This document shows, piece by piece, positions 1-9,800 of a stretch of DNA of 10,725 bases. Every line of letters begins with the position of its first letter. The first letter of the stretch is position 1. Position numbers and translations under genes: made by a program. The notes beneath the pieces were generated by a model. That model saw only the letters and a program-made list of their open reading frames with translations. It had not been told where the DNA came from and made no database searches. Source of the stretch: Baffinella frigidus (lineage: Eukaryota; Cryptophyceae; Cryptomonadales; Baffinellaceae); NCBI GenBank assembly GCA_026770585.1, contig MU647096.1, positions 52,785 to 63,509 of the forward strand, in the 5' to 3' direction.

Positions 1-610
1 CACCCTACACCCTTCACCCTACACCCTTCACCCTACACCCTTCACCCTACACCCTGCACCCTACACCCTATACCCTACACCCTACACCCTACACCCTACA
101 CCCTACACCCTACACCCTACACCCGAGACCCGAAACACGATACCCGAAACCCGACACCCGAACGGTCCCGGCCGCGTGGTCCACGGATCGGTACCCGAAA
201 CCCGAAACCCTGAACCCGAACAACGATACCCGAAACACGATACCCGAAAAACGATACCCGAAAAACGAAACCCAAAAGACAATACCCGAAACCCGAAACA
301 CGATACCCGAAAAACGATACCCGAAACCCGAACGGTCTCGGGCACGGCGTGCACGGATCGGTCCCAGCCCACCCGAAACCCGGAACACGGAACACGAAAC
401 GGGAAATACAAAATGCGAAATGCAAAATGCGAAATGCGAAATTCGAAATTCGAAACGCGGAACACCAAACACCAAACACCAACCACGAAACCCTAAACCC
501 TAAACCCTAAACCCTAAACCCTAAACCCTAAACCCTAAAACCTAAACCCTAAACCCCAGACCCTAAACCCTAAACCCTAAACCCTAAACCACAACCCCCA
601 AACCTTAAAG
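1..610. repeat. Telomere-like variant heptamers, probably an intron of the same gene
   Basis: Positions 1-123 are CCCTACA/CCCTTCA-type heptamers, 123-480 are CCCGAAA and related units, and 484-600 are mostly CCCTAAA. Each variant occupies its own block. The only non-repeat DNA is a pair of related fragments at 164-190 and 334-360 and a short AAATGCG run near 411-450. No coding exon is complete here. A true chromosome end is unlikely, because the fragments imply an upstream exon. Confidence 0.8.
164..360 (+). pseudogene. Two echoes of the 3' end of an exon upstream of the window
   Basis: Positions 164-190 read GPGRVVHGS and 334-360 read GLGHGVHGS. Both end in the same CACGGATCG, followed at once by GT (gtaccc, gtccca). 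GLGHG is the usual end of an RCC1 core, and HGS would join VVVPMPL of exon 1 in phase 0. By the rule seen elsewhere (3' echoes lie downstream of their exon), they point to an exon ending in about the same residues to the left of the window. Confidence 0.6.
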
Positions 611-661
611 GTGGTGGTGCCGATGCCGCTACCGTTCTTCAACAACAAGACCGTGTGCCTG
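611..661 (+). CDS. Exon 1 (RCC1 gene), 17 codons
   Basis: Reads VVVPMPLPFFNNKTVCL, the proline-rich inter-blade segment that precedes the next RCC1 strand (VSLGRNHT in exon 2). It follows a ttaaag acceptor and ends at a gtaaac donor. The non-repetitive composition stands out sharply from the CCCTAAA repeats on both sides. Fragments upstream at 334-360 end in GHGVHGS and would join this exon in frame, giving a normal GLGHG...P-x-P blade link. Confidence 0.75.
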
Positions 662-766
662 GTAAACACTAAACACTGAACCCTAAACCCCTAAACCCTA
701 AACCCTAAGCCCTGAACCCCAAACCCTAAACCCTAAACCCTCAACTCCAAACCCCAACCCTCAATC

Positions 767-819
<53 letters not shown>

Positions 820-3800
820 ACCCTAACCCCAAACCCTACACCCCACACAACACACAACACACAACACACAACACACAACACACAGCACACAACACACAAC
901 ACACAACACACAACACACAACACACAACACACAACACACAACACACAACACACAACACACAACACCCCACACAACACACAACACACAACACACCCCACAC
1001 CCCCACACCCCACACCCCAAACCCCAAACCCCAAACCCCAAACCCCAAACCCTCAACCCTAACCCAGGTCTCCCTCGGGCGCAACCACACGGCGTGCCTG
1101 ACGGATGACCATCGCTTTTGGACGTGGGGATCGAACACCTTCGGCCAGCTTGGCATCCCTGCGGTCTGTTCCACCCTCCACCCTCCACCTGACACCCTCC
1201 ACCCTCCACCCTCCACCCTCAACCCTCAACCCTCAGCCCTCTACCCACCCTACACCCTCAGCCCTACACCCTCAACCGACATCCTACACCCTCAGCCCTA
1301 CACCCTCAACCGACATAACACCCTGAACCCTCCACCCTCAACTCGGAACGCTGACACGCACACCCTACACCCTCAACCCTCAACCCTACACCCTCAACCC
1401 TCAACTCTGAAACCTAACCCCTCCACGCCAACCCCACACGTATCCACATCGATCCCCGTCCTCAGGGAGATCGGACACCCTCCACCCTCCACCCTCGACA
1501 TCTGACCCTCAACCCTCAACTCTGAACGCTACGTTCAGAGCTGAGGGTGACCCCTCCACGCGAACCTCTCCACGCTAACCCCTCCACGCTATCCCCTCGA
1601 CCCCTCCACGCCAACCCCGCAGGTGTCGACATCGATCCCAGTCCCCGCGGAGATCGATCGGGAACCATCAACCTTCAACCCTCGATATTTGACCCTCAAC
1701 CCTCAACCCTGAACGCGAACTCTTGAACGCAGGTGTCGACATCGATTCCAGTCCCCCAGGAGATCGGCTCCCTCCGGCAACCCTGAACTCTGAAGCCTTA
1801 CCCTTCCACGCTATCCCATCGTCGCTAACCCCTCCACCCCGCAGGTGTCGACATCGATCCCAGTCCCCGAAGAGATCGGGTCCCTCCGGCAAGCCAACGT
1901 GCGCGACGTCGCGTGTGGGGGGTGGCACACGGTGAGAACCCTCGACCCTGAACCATGACCCCCAAAGCCCACATCTTAACTTCTGACCTCTGCCAATGTG
2001 TGTGACGTCCTGTGCGGAGGGTGGCACACGGCAAGAACCCGAAACCCCAAACCCTAAACCCTAATCCCCAAATTCTCATCTATAAACCCTGCCGACGTGC
2101 GCGACGTCGCTTGCGGGGGGTGGCACACGGTGATAACCCTACACTCCACACCCTAACCAATGAACCCTACACCCTACACCCCCAATTCTCAACCCTGCCG
2201 ACGTGCGCGACGTCGCGTGCGGGGGGTGGCACACGGTGAGAACCCTCAACCCTCAACCATCAACCCCAAACCCTGAACCTTAAATACTTACCCTGAACCC
2301 TCATCCCTAATTCCTAAACCCTCAACCCTAAATCCCAAACCGTAAACCGTAAACCCAAAACCCAAAACCCTCAACCCTCAACCATGAACCCCCAAACCCT
2401 AAACCCTAATCCCCAAACTCTCATCTATAAACCCTGCCAATGTGCGGGACGTTGCGTGCGGGGGGTGGCACACGGTGGTAACCCGAAACCCGAAGCCTAT
2501 CAGCTCTATTACCTCCATGAAACCTGAACCCTAAATCCTGAACCCCAACCCCCAACCCCAACCCCCAACCCCCCCAAACCCCAAACCCCAAACCCCAAAC
2601 CCCAAATCCCAAACGAACCCCAAACCAACCCCAAACCCCAAACCCCAAACCCTAGGTTGTGTGCACCTACTCGGGGGCAGTGTTCACATGCGGCAAAGGA
2701 TGGCACGGGCAGCTCGGCCAGGTCAGAACTCCTCACCCACTCTAATGTGGAAACTCTGTTAATTAAAAAACTGGATTTCAATGAAAATTACTACACGCTT
2801 GCTTGAGTATTACTAGTATAGATCGTTCGATGTAGTAAATTTCATTTCCGGTTGTCTTCACGTGCGGCAAAAGGTGGCACGGGCAGCTCGGCCAGGTCGG
2901 AACTCCTCCCCCAATCTAACCTCGGAACATACCAGAATTTGTCCTTTAAGATTTCTGCTTTTTAAGATAGCATTTATGCTATCTCAAACCTTATTTTTAT
3001 GCCTAAATTAGCATTTCTACCCTTATCTTCGGCGTTGGAAGCCTTAAAAAGTGGGACAGAGTATGTCCTATTCCGAAATGCAATCGTTTCCCGCCCTTGA
3101 CTGTGTATCCTCACTCGACCCAAGCACCCCCAAGTCTGGCCTGTCTGACCTTCCTCTGAATCTACACGCCGACCCCCATTCACCGGGTTAATGCCACAAG
3201 TCTTCACGCGTGAGTACCTTGCCAGCCCTAAGAAGGAGCTCACGCGTGAGCTCCTTCCGGACGTGACTCCACTTTACTACACTAAAATTTCCTTGAAAAT
3301 CTTTTTAGAGGGTCCAAGGTGCCTACGCGTGCGCACCTTAAGGTGCCCACGGGTGAAGACTTTTTGCATGAGGGTGAGGCAATGACCAGTAACACGCACG
3401 TGGACCAAACTGAGGATGCGGGCTGGACCATTTTCCGCCTGAACGGTTCGAAATCGAACCAAACCCGCCTCAAAACCTAAGGATTAACATCGAGTTTCGG
3501 TCCACTTTCAGGGGGACTACGAGAGCTTGACGGCGCAGTCGAAGACACTTTCGTACTTCAAGAAGATCCCCGAGGGGTTCGGCGACCACAAGATGGTGCC
3601 TAACCCCTAACCCGAAACCCCTCACCCGAAACCCCAAACCCCAAACCCCAAACCCCAAACCCCAAACCCCAAACCCCAAACCCCAAACCCCAAACCGAGA
3701 CAAGATGGTGCGCCCCGCCACCCAGAAACCCGAAACTCGAAACCCGAAATCCGAATCCCGACCCGAATCCCGAACCCCGAACCCCGAACCCCGAAATCCG

Positions 3801-6800
3801 AAATCCGACATCCGAATCGCTGCACCCTGGCCACACGGTGGACTATGGAGTCCCGAGGGGTTCGGCGATCACAAGATGGTGCCTAACCCCTAACCCGAAA
3901 CCCCACACCCGAAACCCGAAACCCGAAACCCGAAACCCGAAACCCGAAACCCGGAACCCTAAACCCGAAACCCTAAACCCTAAACCCTAAACCCCAAACC
4001 CAAAACCGAGACAAGATTGTGATAGCGCCCCCCTTGCACCCCGAAACCCAAACCCCGAAACCCGAATCCCTGCACCCTCGCCACCCCTCGTCCGAGGAGA
4101 CGACAGCTGCACCCTCACCCCTTCAACCTCAACACTCAACCCGAAACCTTGAACCCCAAACCTTAAACCCGAAACCTGCAACCGTATACCAAGTGCGTGT
4201 ATACGCTTCGAAGAAGACGACATCAAACGCCCACCCTTGCACCCTCAACACTGAACCCGAAACGCGAACCACTAAAGGCGAAAGCGTATGGAAGGTCACC
4301 CTGAACCCTAAGACCGAAACCGTATATCAGGTGCGCGTATACGGTTCGAAGGAGACGACACCGAACCCGAATCCCTGCACCCTGAACCCTGCACCCTGAA
4401 CCCGCAATGCTCAACCCTGGACTACGCTAGCAAGTGAACCCGAATCCCTGCACCGGCTGAACCCGAAACCGTATATTCCAGGTGCGTGTATACGGATCCA
4501 AGGAGACAACACCCCTCACCCCTCAACCCGTCACCCTCAACACTGGACCCGAATCCCTGTACCGGCTGAACCCGAAACCGTATATTCCAGGTGCGCGTAT
4601 ACGGGTCGAAGGAGACGACAGCGTGTCTCGCTGAGTCGGGGAGGGTCTTCACGTGGGGGCAGGTGAACCCTAAACCCTACACCCTGAACCCTAAACCCTA
4701 CACCCTGAACCCTGAACCCTAAACCCTAAACCCTAAACCCTTACCCTAAACCCTACACCTTACACCTTACACCTTACACCCTAAACCCTAAACCCTAAGC
4801 CCTAAACCTCAACCCCTAAAACCTAAACCCGAAACCCTGAACCCTGAACCCTAAACCCTCAACCCTAACCCCTAAACCCTAAACCCTAAACCCTCAACTC
4901 TCAGGGTGATGACACCTTCAAACCCTAAACACCCACCCCTAAACCCCAAAACCTACACCCTACACCCTACACCCTAAACTCTGAACCCCAAACCCTAAAC
5001 CCTAAACCCTAAAACCTAACCCCTAACCCCTAAACCCTAAACCCTGAAACCCTAAACTCTCAGGGTGATGAGTTCCAGCTGGGGCATGACTCGACGAACA
5101 ACGAGTCCATCCCCCGCGAGGTCTCTTTCCCCCCTTACTCCACTGCCAGGCCAGAGATTTTGTAAAAGTCAATTCACCCACAAAATCTGTCAACTTAGAA
5201 ACGAGGTACCCAGATTGGGTACTTCAAAAATCGATTTGATCTCCTTACTCACTCACGCCAGACGCTTCCGTGCCAGAACCTTGTCCGAATTCCGTTTGTG
5301 TAGGGTTGAGGGTGGCGTCCGAATCACATCGTCCAAATCACCGAATCCAAATCACCGAATCACATAGTCCGAATCAATGCCTGCCGTGTCTTTCAGTGAA
5401 CGACACGGGCGTAGTCCAGGGTTGAGGGTTGAGGGTGCAGGGTGCAGGGTTGAGGGCTGAGTAAGGGGATCTCTCATTACTGGCTTTACCGGTAAGGTCG
5501 TCACCTTGAACGCGTACAGGCACACTTAGTTGCGGGTTCAGCGATACGTTCCAGTGTCCGCCTAGTCCCAAGGGAGTTCGACGTGCCGATTCGCCAATCT
5601 CTTCGCTACCCTGAACAGATTTAATCTCGTGAACTGTCCTTCTAAACGATTCTTGGTACAAATTCAGATATTTTCAAGCCCTAAAAGTACGAATATTTTA
5701 AAGTCTTACAAGTTCTTGGTACACATCTTCGTTTAGAAGGACGTTCCCGAAATTAAATCTATTCAGGAACGCGAAGAAATCGTCACCATCTGGTGATGAC
5801 TGGGTGGCGGGTGATCGATTTCATCTCGGAAGATACCTGAATCAGTTCCTTTTCAATAGGAGGTTGAACAGGAGAAATTAGTTAGGGCATAGTAAAATTA
5901 ATTAGGCGTCCTGATTAATTTAGAACCGCTATTTAGGGATCTGATTCAGTTATCTTTCGAGATGAGATTAGTGCCTGCGGTTAATGTGGACGGGCCTGGG
6001 GCATGTGATCGACCTTTCTCTCGGCGACTCGGGATGAGAACGCCCTTCCGAACCCTGATCCCTGAACCCAGAACCCAGAACCTAGAACCCTGCACCCGAA
6101 AACCTGAACCCTGAACCCTGCATAGGTGGAGGCGCTGGCACGTATCCGGATCATCGATCTTTCTCTCGGCGACTCGCACATGCTCGCTCTCGACGAGATC
6201 GGCCTTCCCTACTCGTGGGGCAAGGTGCTGCCTCCCTCCCCCCTGCGCCCTCCCTGCGCCCTCTGCCTCCATTTACTATCACTGGCTTTACTCTGAGATC
6301 TCTCATTACTGGCTTTACTCTGAGATCTCACTATTACTGGCTTTACTCTGAGATCTCTCGATCGGTGACCCACACGAGGCTACCCAGGCGAACAGAATAA
6401 AACGGACTTTTAAAGTTTTGTGGGCAAATGATCACGTTTCCGCCCGCCGAGCGGTGGGACCTGTGTAAAGTCGCTGCTTTTCATCTGAAAATCACTACAC
6501 ACGTTTACAATCGACATTTATTCTGTTCGCATAGGTAGCCTCGTGTAGACATGCGTGTTCCGTCGATGAGATCTGACTCCCCTACTCGTGGGGCAAGGTA
6601 CCCCCCCACCGCCCCCCCTGGCGCCCTCCCAGCACCATCTGCCATCTGCATCAGTTTACTAGCACTATCCACCAACCCTCACGGAAAGACCAAATCCTCG
6701 ATTCTCAGACCTCGGATTTACCTTGCCAGCCAGGCGAATTCGCCTGGCTGTGTTAACTTAAGTCCCAATCCTGGTACAAAGTCAACTTTTGGGAACAGGT

Positions 6801-9800
6801 CGAAATCAATCGATTTGGTCCTTCCGTGAGGGTTGGTGGATGTGCGAGTGGCCGTTTGTTGATGCTTTACTATTGCTCTCGCCCTTGATGAGATCGGACT
6901 CCATTACTTCTGGGGCAATTCACCCCCCCCCCTGCCTCGTTGTTGGCGGAGTCGTGTTATGTGCGGCCTATCACCCTATGCCTCCATACACGCTGCGTTC
7001 CCCACCAGTCACGGAGAATATTCCCTCGCGAAATGGGGGTTTCCCCTGGGTGACTCTGAACCATGTGTGCTATGAACACTCAACACTGCACCCTTAACCC
7101 TGAAGGAGGCGTGGTGTCTCGGCTCCCTTGCCGACAGAATGAATCTGCCCGAGTGTCGGTAACAATCTCATCCGGTCAGGTATTTGATTTAAATGGTTCG
7201 GAGTCCCCTGAATACACGAAATTTACTACACGTTTGATCATACTAGTAATAATAAGGGCTGGACGTGACAAACGTGTAGTAAACTTCGTGCATTCGGGGG
7301 ACTCCCAACCATTTAAATCAAATACCTGACCTGATGAAACCCCTCTCTCTCTTGCAGGGGACGCTCCTGCACCGAGAGTGGTGTCTGGGCTGGCTCGGCA
7401 GGGGACTATGAAATAGCTGGGGCACCACGGAGAGCTAAGCGAGAAAGAGCGTGTTTTATCCGGGGAAACCTATTTTTCTTTCATTTGATGGCAACGAAAA
7501 TTACTACACAAATGCTTTAATATTACTAATAAAGACGAATTGTGTAGTAATTTTCGTTGCCATCAAATGAAAGAAAAATAGGTTTCCCCGGATAATGTTT
7601 CGGCTAGACCCTAAATCCTGACCCTTCAATCCTAAATCACAGCCCGTATGGCGTGCAGGGCACGGTGGGGCAGCTGGGACACGGAGAGCTGGGGGACAAC
7701 GAACGTGTCTCGGCTAAACCCCAAATCCTGACCCCTAACCCTGACCCCTCACCCCGATGGCCTCGGGCAGATTCATTTTATCTGCCAGCCAGACGAGGCA
7801 CCACGCCTCCTTTCAGTGCGTGCCAGCCGAGACACCACTGGCTCAACAATCCCTCTCTCTTTCGCAGGGGACGGTGGGGCAGCTGGGGCACGGAGAGCTT
7901 GGTGAGAAAGAGCGTGTTGTGGCTAGACCCTAAATCCTGACCTCTCAATCCTAAATCACAACCCCTCTCTCTTTCGCAGGGCACGGTCGGGCAGCTGGGG
8001 CACGGAGAGCTTGGGGAGAAGGAGCGTGTCCCGCGCGTCATCGAACTATGCCGCCGCACCAACAAGGTCTCGCAACAAGCTCTGCCTCACTCGGGTTTAT
8101 CCGGGGAAACCTATTTTTCTTTCATTTGATGGCAATGAAAATTACTACACAGTCCGTTCTTACTAGCAATATTAAAGCATTCGTGTAGTAATTTTCATTG
8201 GAATCAAATGAAAGAAAAATAGGTTTCCCCGGATAAGGGTTGACCGACTATTCTCAAGTGGACGTGCTGGCTTTGCGGAACACCAACAGGGACTCGCCCT
8301 GCCACCCTTGAGTCATCACACGTCAACACCAACAAGCTCTTGGGGGGGAGGGGGGGGGGCGAGAAGGAGAGGGCCCCGCGCGTTATCGAACTTTGCCGCC
8401 GCACCAGCAAGGTCTTGCTGCACATTCGGGTTTATAGCTTGGGGTTTAGGGGTTTAGGGTGGTTCGAAAATTGTATGATCGGTTTGGGGTGTGGAGTTTA
8501 GGGTGTAGAGTGTAGAGTGCGGGGTGTATGGTGCGGGGTGTAGGGTGTGGGGTGTAGGGTGTAGGGTGTAGGGTGTAGGGTGTAGAGTGTAGGGTGTAGG
8601 GTGTAGAGTGTAAGGTTCAGGGTCCTCCGCGTTATCGAACCCTGCCGCCGCACCAACAAGGTCTTGAGTCATCAAACGGCACGTGACGCGAGACCGGGGG
8701 TCCTTCTGCTTCCCATTGGCGTGTCTAACACTCGCGCGGGTGTGTCTGACACTCGCGCGGGTGTGTCTAACACTCGCGCGGGTGTGTATTAACACTCACC
8801 CGGGTGTGTCTAACACTCGCGGTGGTGTGTATTAACACTCACCCGGGTGTGTCTAACACTCGCGTTGGTGTGTATTAACACTCATCCGGGTGTGTATAAC
8901 ACGGGCGTTGACGTGTCTAACACTCGCGTGGGTGTGTCGGACACTCACAGGGCTTCACGGCGGCGTCAATCGTGACGCGAGCCCTCAAGTGGCGTGTCTA
9001 ACACTCGCGTGTGTGTGTGTCTTAACACTTTGATGGACGTGTCTAACACTCGCGTGGGTGTGTCTCTAACACTCGTGGGTGTATCTAACACTTGTGTTTG
9101 TGAGTCTAACACTCTTGTGCGTGTGGCTATTACTCGCGTGGGTGTGTCTAACACTCCTATGGGTGTGTCGGACACTCGCAGGGGTTCACGGCGGCGTCAA
9201 TCGTGACGCGAGCCCTCAAGTTGGACTCCTAGCTCTGTCTCAGCTGGGTTGACGGACTATCCTTAAGTTAACACGCTGGGTTTGTGGTACAAATCCGTCA
9301 ACTTACGAACACCACCTCGCAGGGGTTCACGGCGGCCTCGATCGTGACGCGGGACCTCAAGTGGGGATCGTTCTACTTCCAGCGGATGATCCCGCCCGGC
9401 GAGACTGAGGAGCAGGATGTCGAGCGCCGCCAGCGCGGAAAGGTTGCTAACACCCTCCCTAACTAACAACCTAACAACCTAACTAACTAACTAACTAGAT
9501 AACTAACTAAGTAAGTAAGTAACTAACTAACTAACTAACTAAGTAAGTAACTGACTAACTAACTAACCAACTAACTACTAGCCAGCGCGGAAAGGTATTC
9601 CGTTGATCCCTAGGAAACTTATTCACGACTGGAAGCATATCCTATAACGGATCCTAGCCGGAAAGCCCTTCCTCCCTCCCTCCCTCCATCTATCCCTTCC
9701 TACCACCAACCCTCACGGCTTGGGCAAATCGACAATTTCCGATTTCCCGATTTCAAGGAGAATGGGAGCCGCTGAAGTCGGATTCCGACTTTAAACCCCT

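Larger units (their letters stand above)
1164..1844 (+). other. Intron 2: CCCTCAA/CCCTCCA repeats with exon 3 echoes
   Basis: Mostly CAACCCT, CACCCTC and CTCCACG units. The last 400 bases hold three echoes of the exon 3 5' end and their flanks, plus a fold-back at 1512-1548. Nothing else coding is seen. Confidence 0.75.
2722..3511 (+). other. Intron 4: hairpins and unique AT-richer DNA
   Basis: This intron has few heptamers. It holds a small hairpin (2773-2850), the exon 4 echo, a 9-bp-arm palindrome at about 2964-2983, unique sequence to 3190, and the nested palindromes at 3198-3362. I see no convincing exon. Confidence 0.7.
3596..4590 (+). other. Intron 5: CCCCAAA/CCCGAAA heptamers with exon 5 and exon 6 echoes
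   Basis: Heptamers fill 3601-3700, 3720-3810 and 3880-4010. Echoes of exon 5 follow its donor, and echoes of exon 6 precede its acceptor. A direct repeat GAGACAAGATGGTGC / GAGACAAGATTGTG lies at about 3697 and 4010. Confidence 0.75.
5121..6125 (+). other. Intron 7: unique DNA with two inverted repeats
   Basis: Contains a small inverted repeat at about 5150-5190 (GATTTTGT / ACAAAATC), CCGAATCAC-type direct repeats at 5318-5376, a short G-rich inverse-orientation repeat run at 5410-5460, the two long inverted repeats below, and a CCCTGAA run just before exon 8. No exon is seen. Confidence 0.65.
7100..7816. repeat. Long-range inverted repeat flanking hairpins H2 and H3
   Basis: 7100-7153 and 7762-7816 are diverged reverse complements (shared GGAGGCGTGGTG and AATGAATCTGCCCGAG). 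The motif GTGGTGTCTCGGCTGGC and close variants occur at 7111 and 7378 on the plus strand and at 7788 and 7822 on the minus strand. This may be a composite element or an inverted segmental copy. No reading frame of a transposase type is seen. Confidence 0.6.
6225..7979 (+). other. Intron 8: longest intron, hairpins and echoes
   Basis: In order it holds a 27-28 bp tandem repeat, hairpin H6, the first exon 8 echo, hairpin H7, the second exon 8 echo, hairpin H2, an exon 9 echo interrupted by hairpin H3, and two more exon 9 echoes. Heptamers are minor here (CCCTAAATCCTGA runs). Confidence 0.75.
8067..9322 (+). other. Intron 9: hairpin, reversed heptamers, minisatellite and echoes
   Basis: Order: H4, a flank copy of the exon 10 upstream region (8239-8300 resembles 9247-9320), exon 9 3' echoes, a G-rich heptamer block, a 21-bp minisatellite split by an exon 10 echo, a second exon 10 echo, and the acceptor. 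Confidence 0.75.

Noticed and set aside
103-496. Long open frames on both strands
   Set aside because: They translate heptamer repeats (RVSGFGYRVSG-like and its reverse); composition and period are those of the repeat, with no domain.
1-600. Chromosome end (true telomere)
   Set aside because: The repeats are mixed variants, similar blocks recur throughout the introns, and the upstream echoes imply more of the gene to the left.
810-1222. Minus-strand open frames rich in Cys-Val
   Set aside because: They are products of the ACACAAC heptamer read backwards, and one overlaps exon 2 on the wrong strand.
1992-2474. Echoes as complete extra exons
   Set aside because: They have no acceptor AG in front and encode only the end of one RCC1 strand; adding them would repeat the same 13 residues without a blade.
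3470-3836. Minus-strand frames GFGVWGLGFGVWG
   Set aside because: Pure CCCCAAA repeat in reverse, overlapping exon 5, which has clear plus-strand coding.
6789-7329. Plus-strand frames in intron 8 as separate genes
   Set aside because: They span hairpin arms and repeat pieces, have no recognisable domain, and fall between exons of a continuous propeller.
7659-7709. The echo at 7659 or 7868 as the real exon 9
   Set aside because: Only the copy at 7980 continues through PRVIELCRRTNK to a donor; the others run into CCCTAAATCC repeat and stops. Rare alternative use is not excluded.
8454-8795. Minus-strand frame with HTRASVR repeats
   Set aside because: Comes from the 21-bp minisatellite and a heptamer tract; the period is a multiple of three, so frames stay open by chance.
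8721-9180. CRISPR-like array
   Set aside because: Units are directly adjoining with no unique spacers, and the setting is a eukaryotic intron.
9284-9466. Frame starting MVQIRQL before exon 10 as an independent small gene
   Set aside because: It is exon 10 with intron on both sides; the part before the cgcag acceptor has no support as coding.
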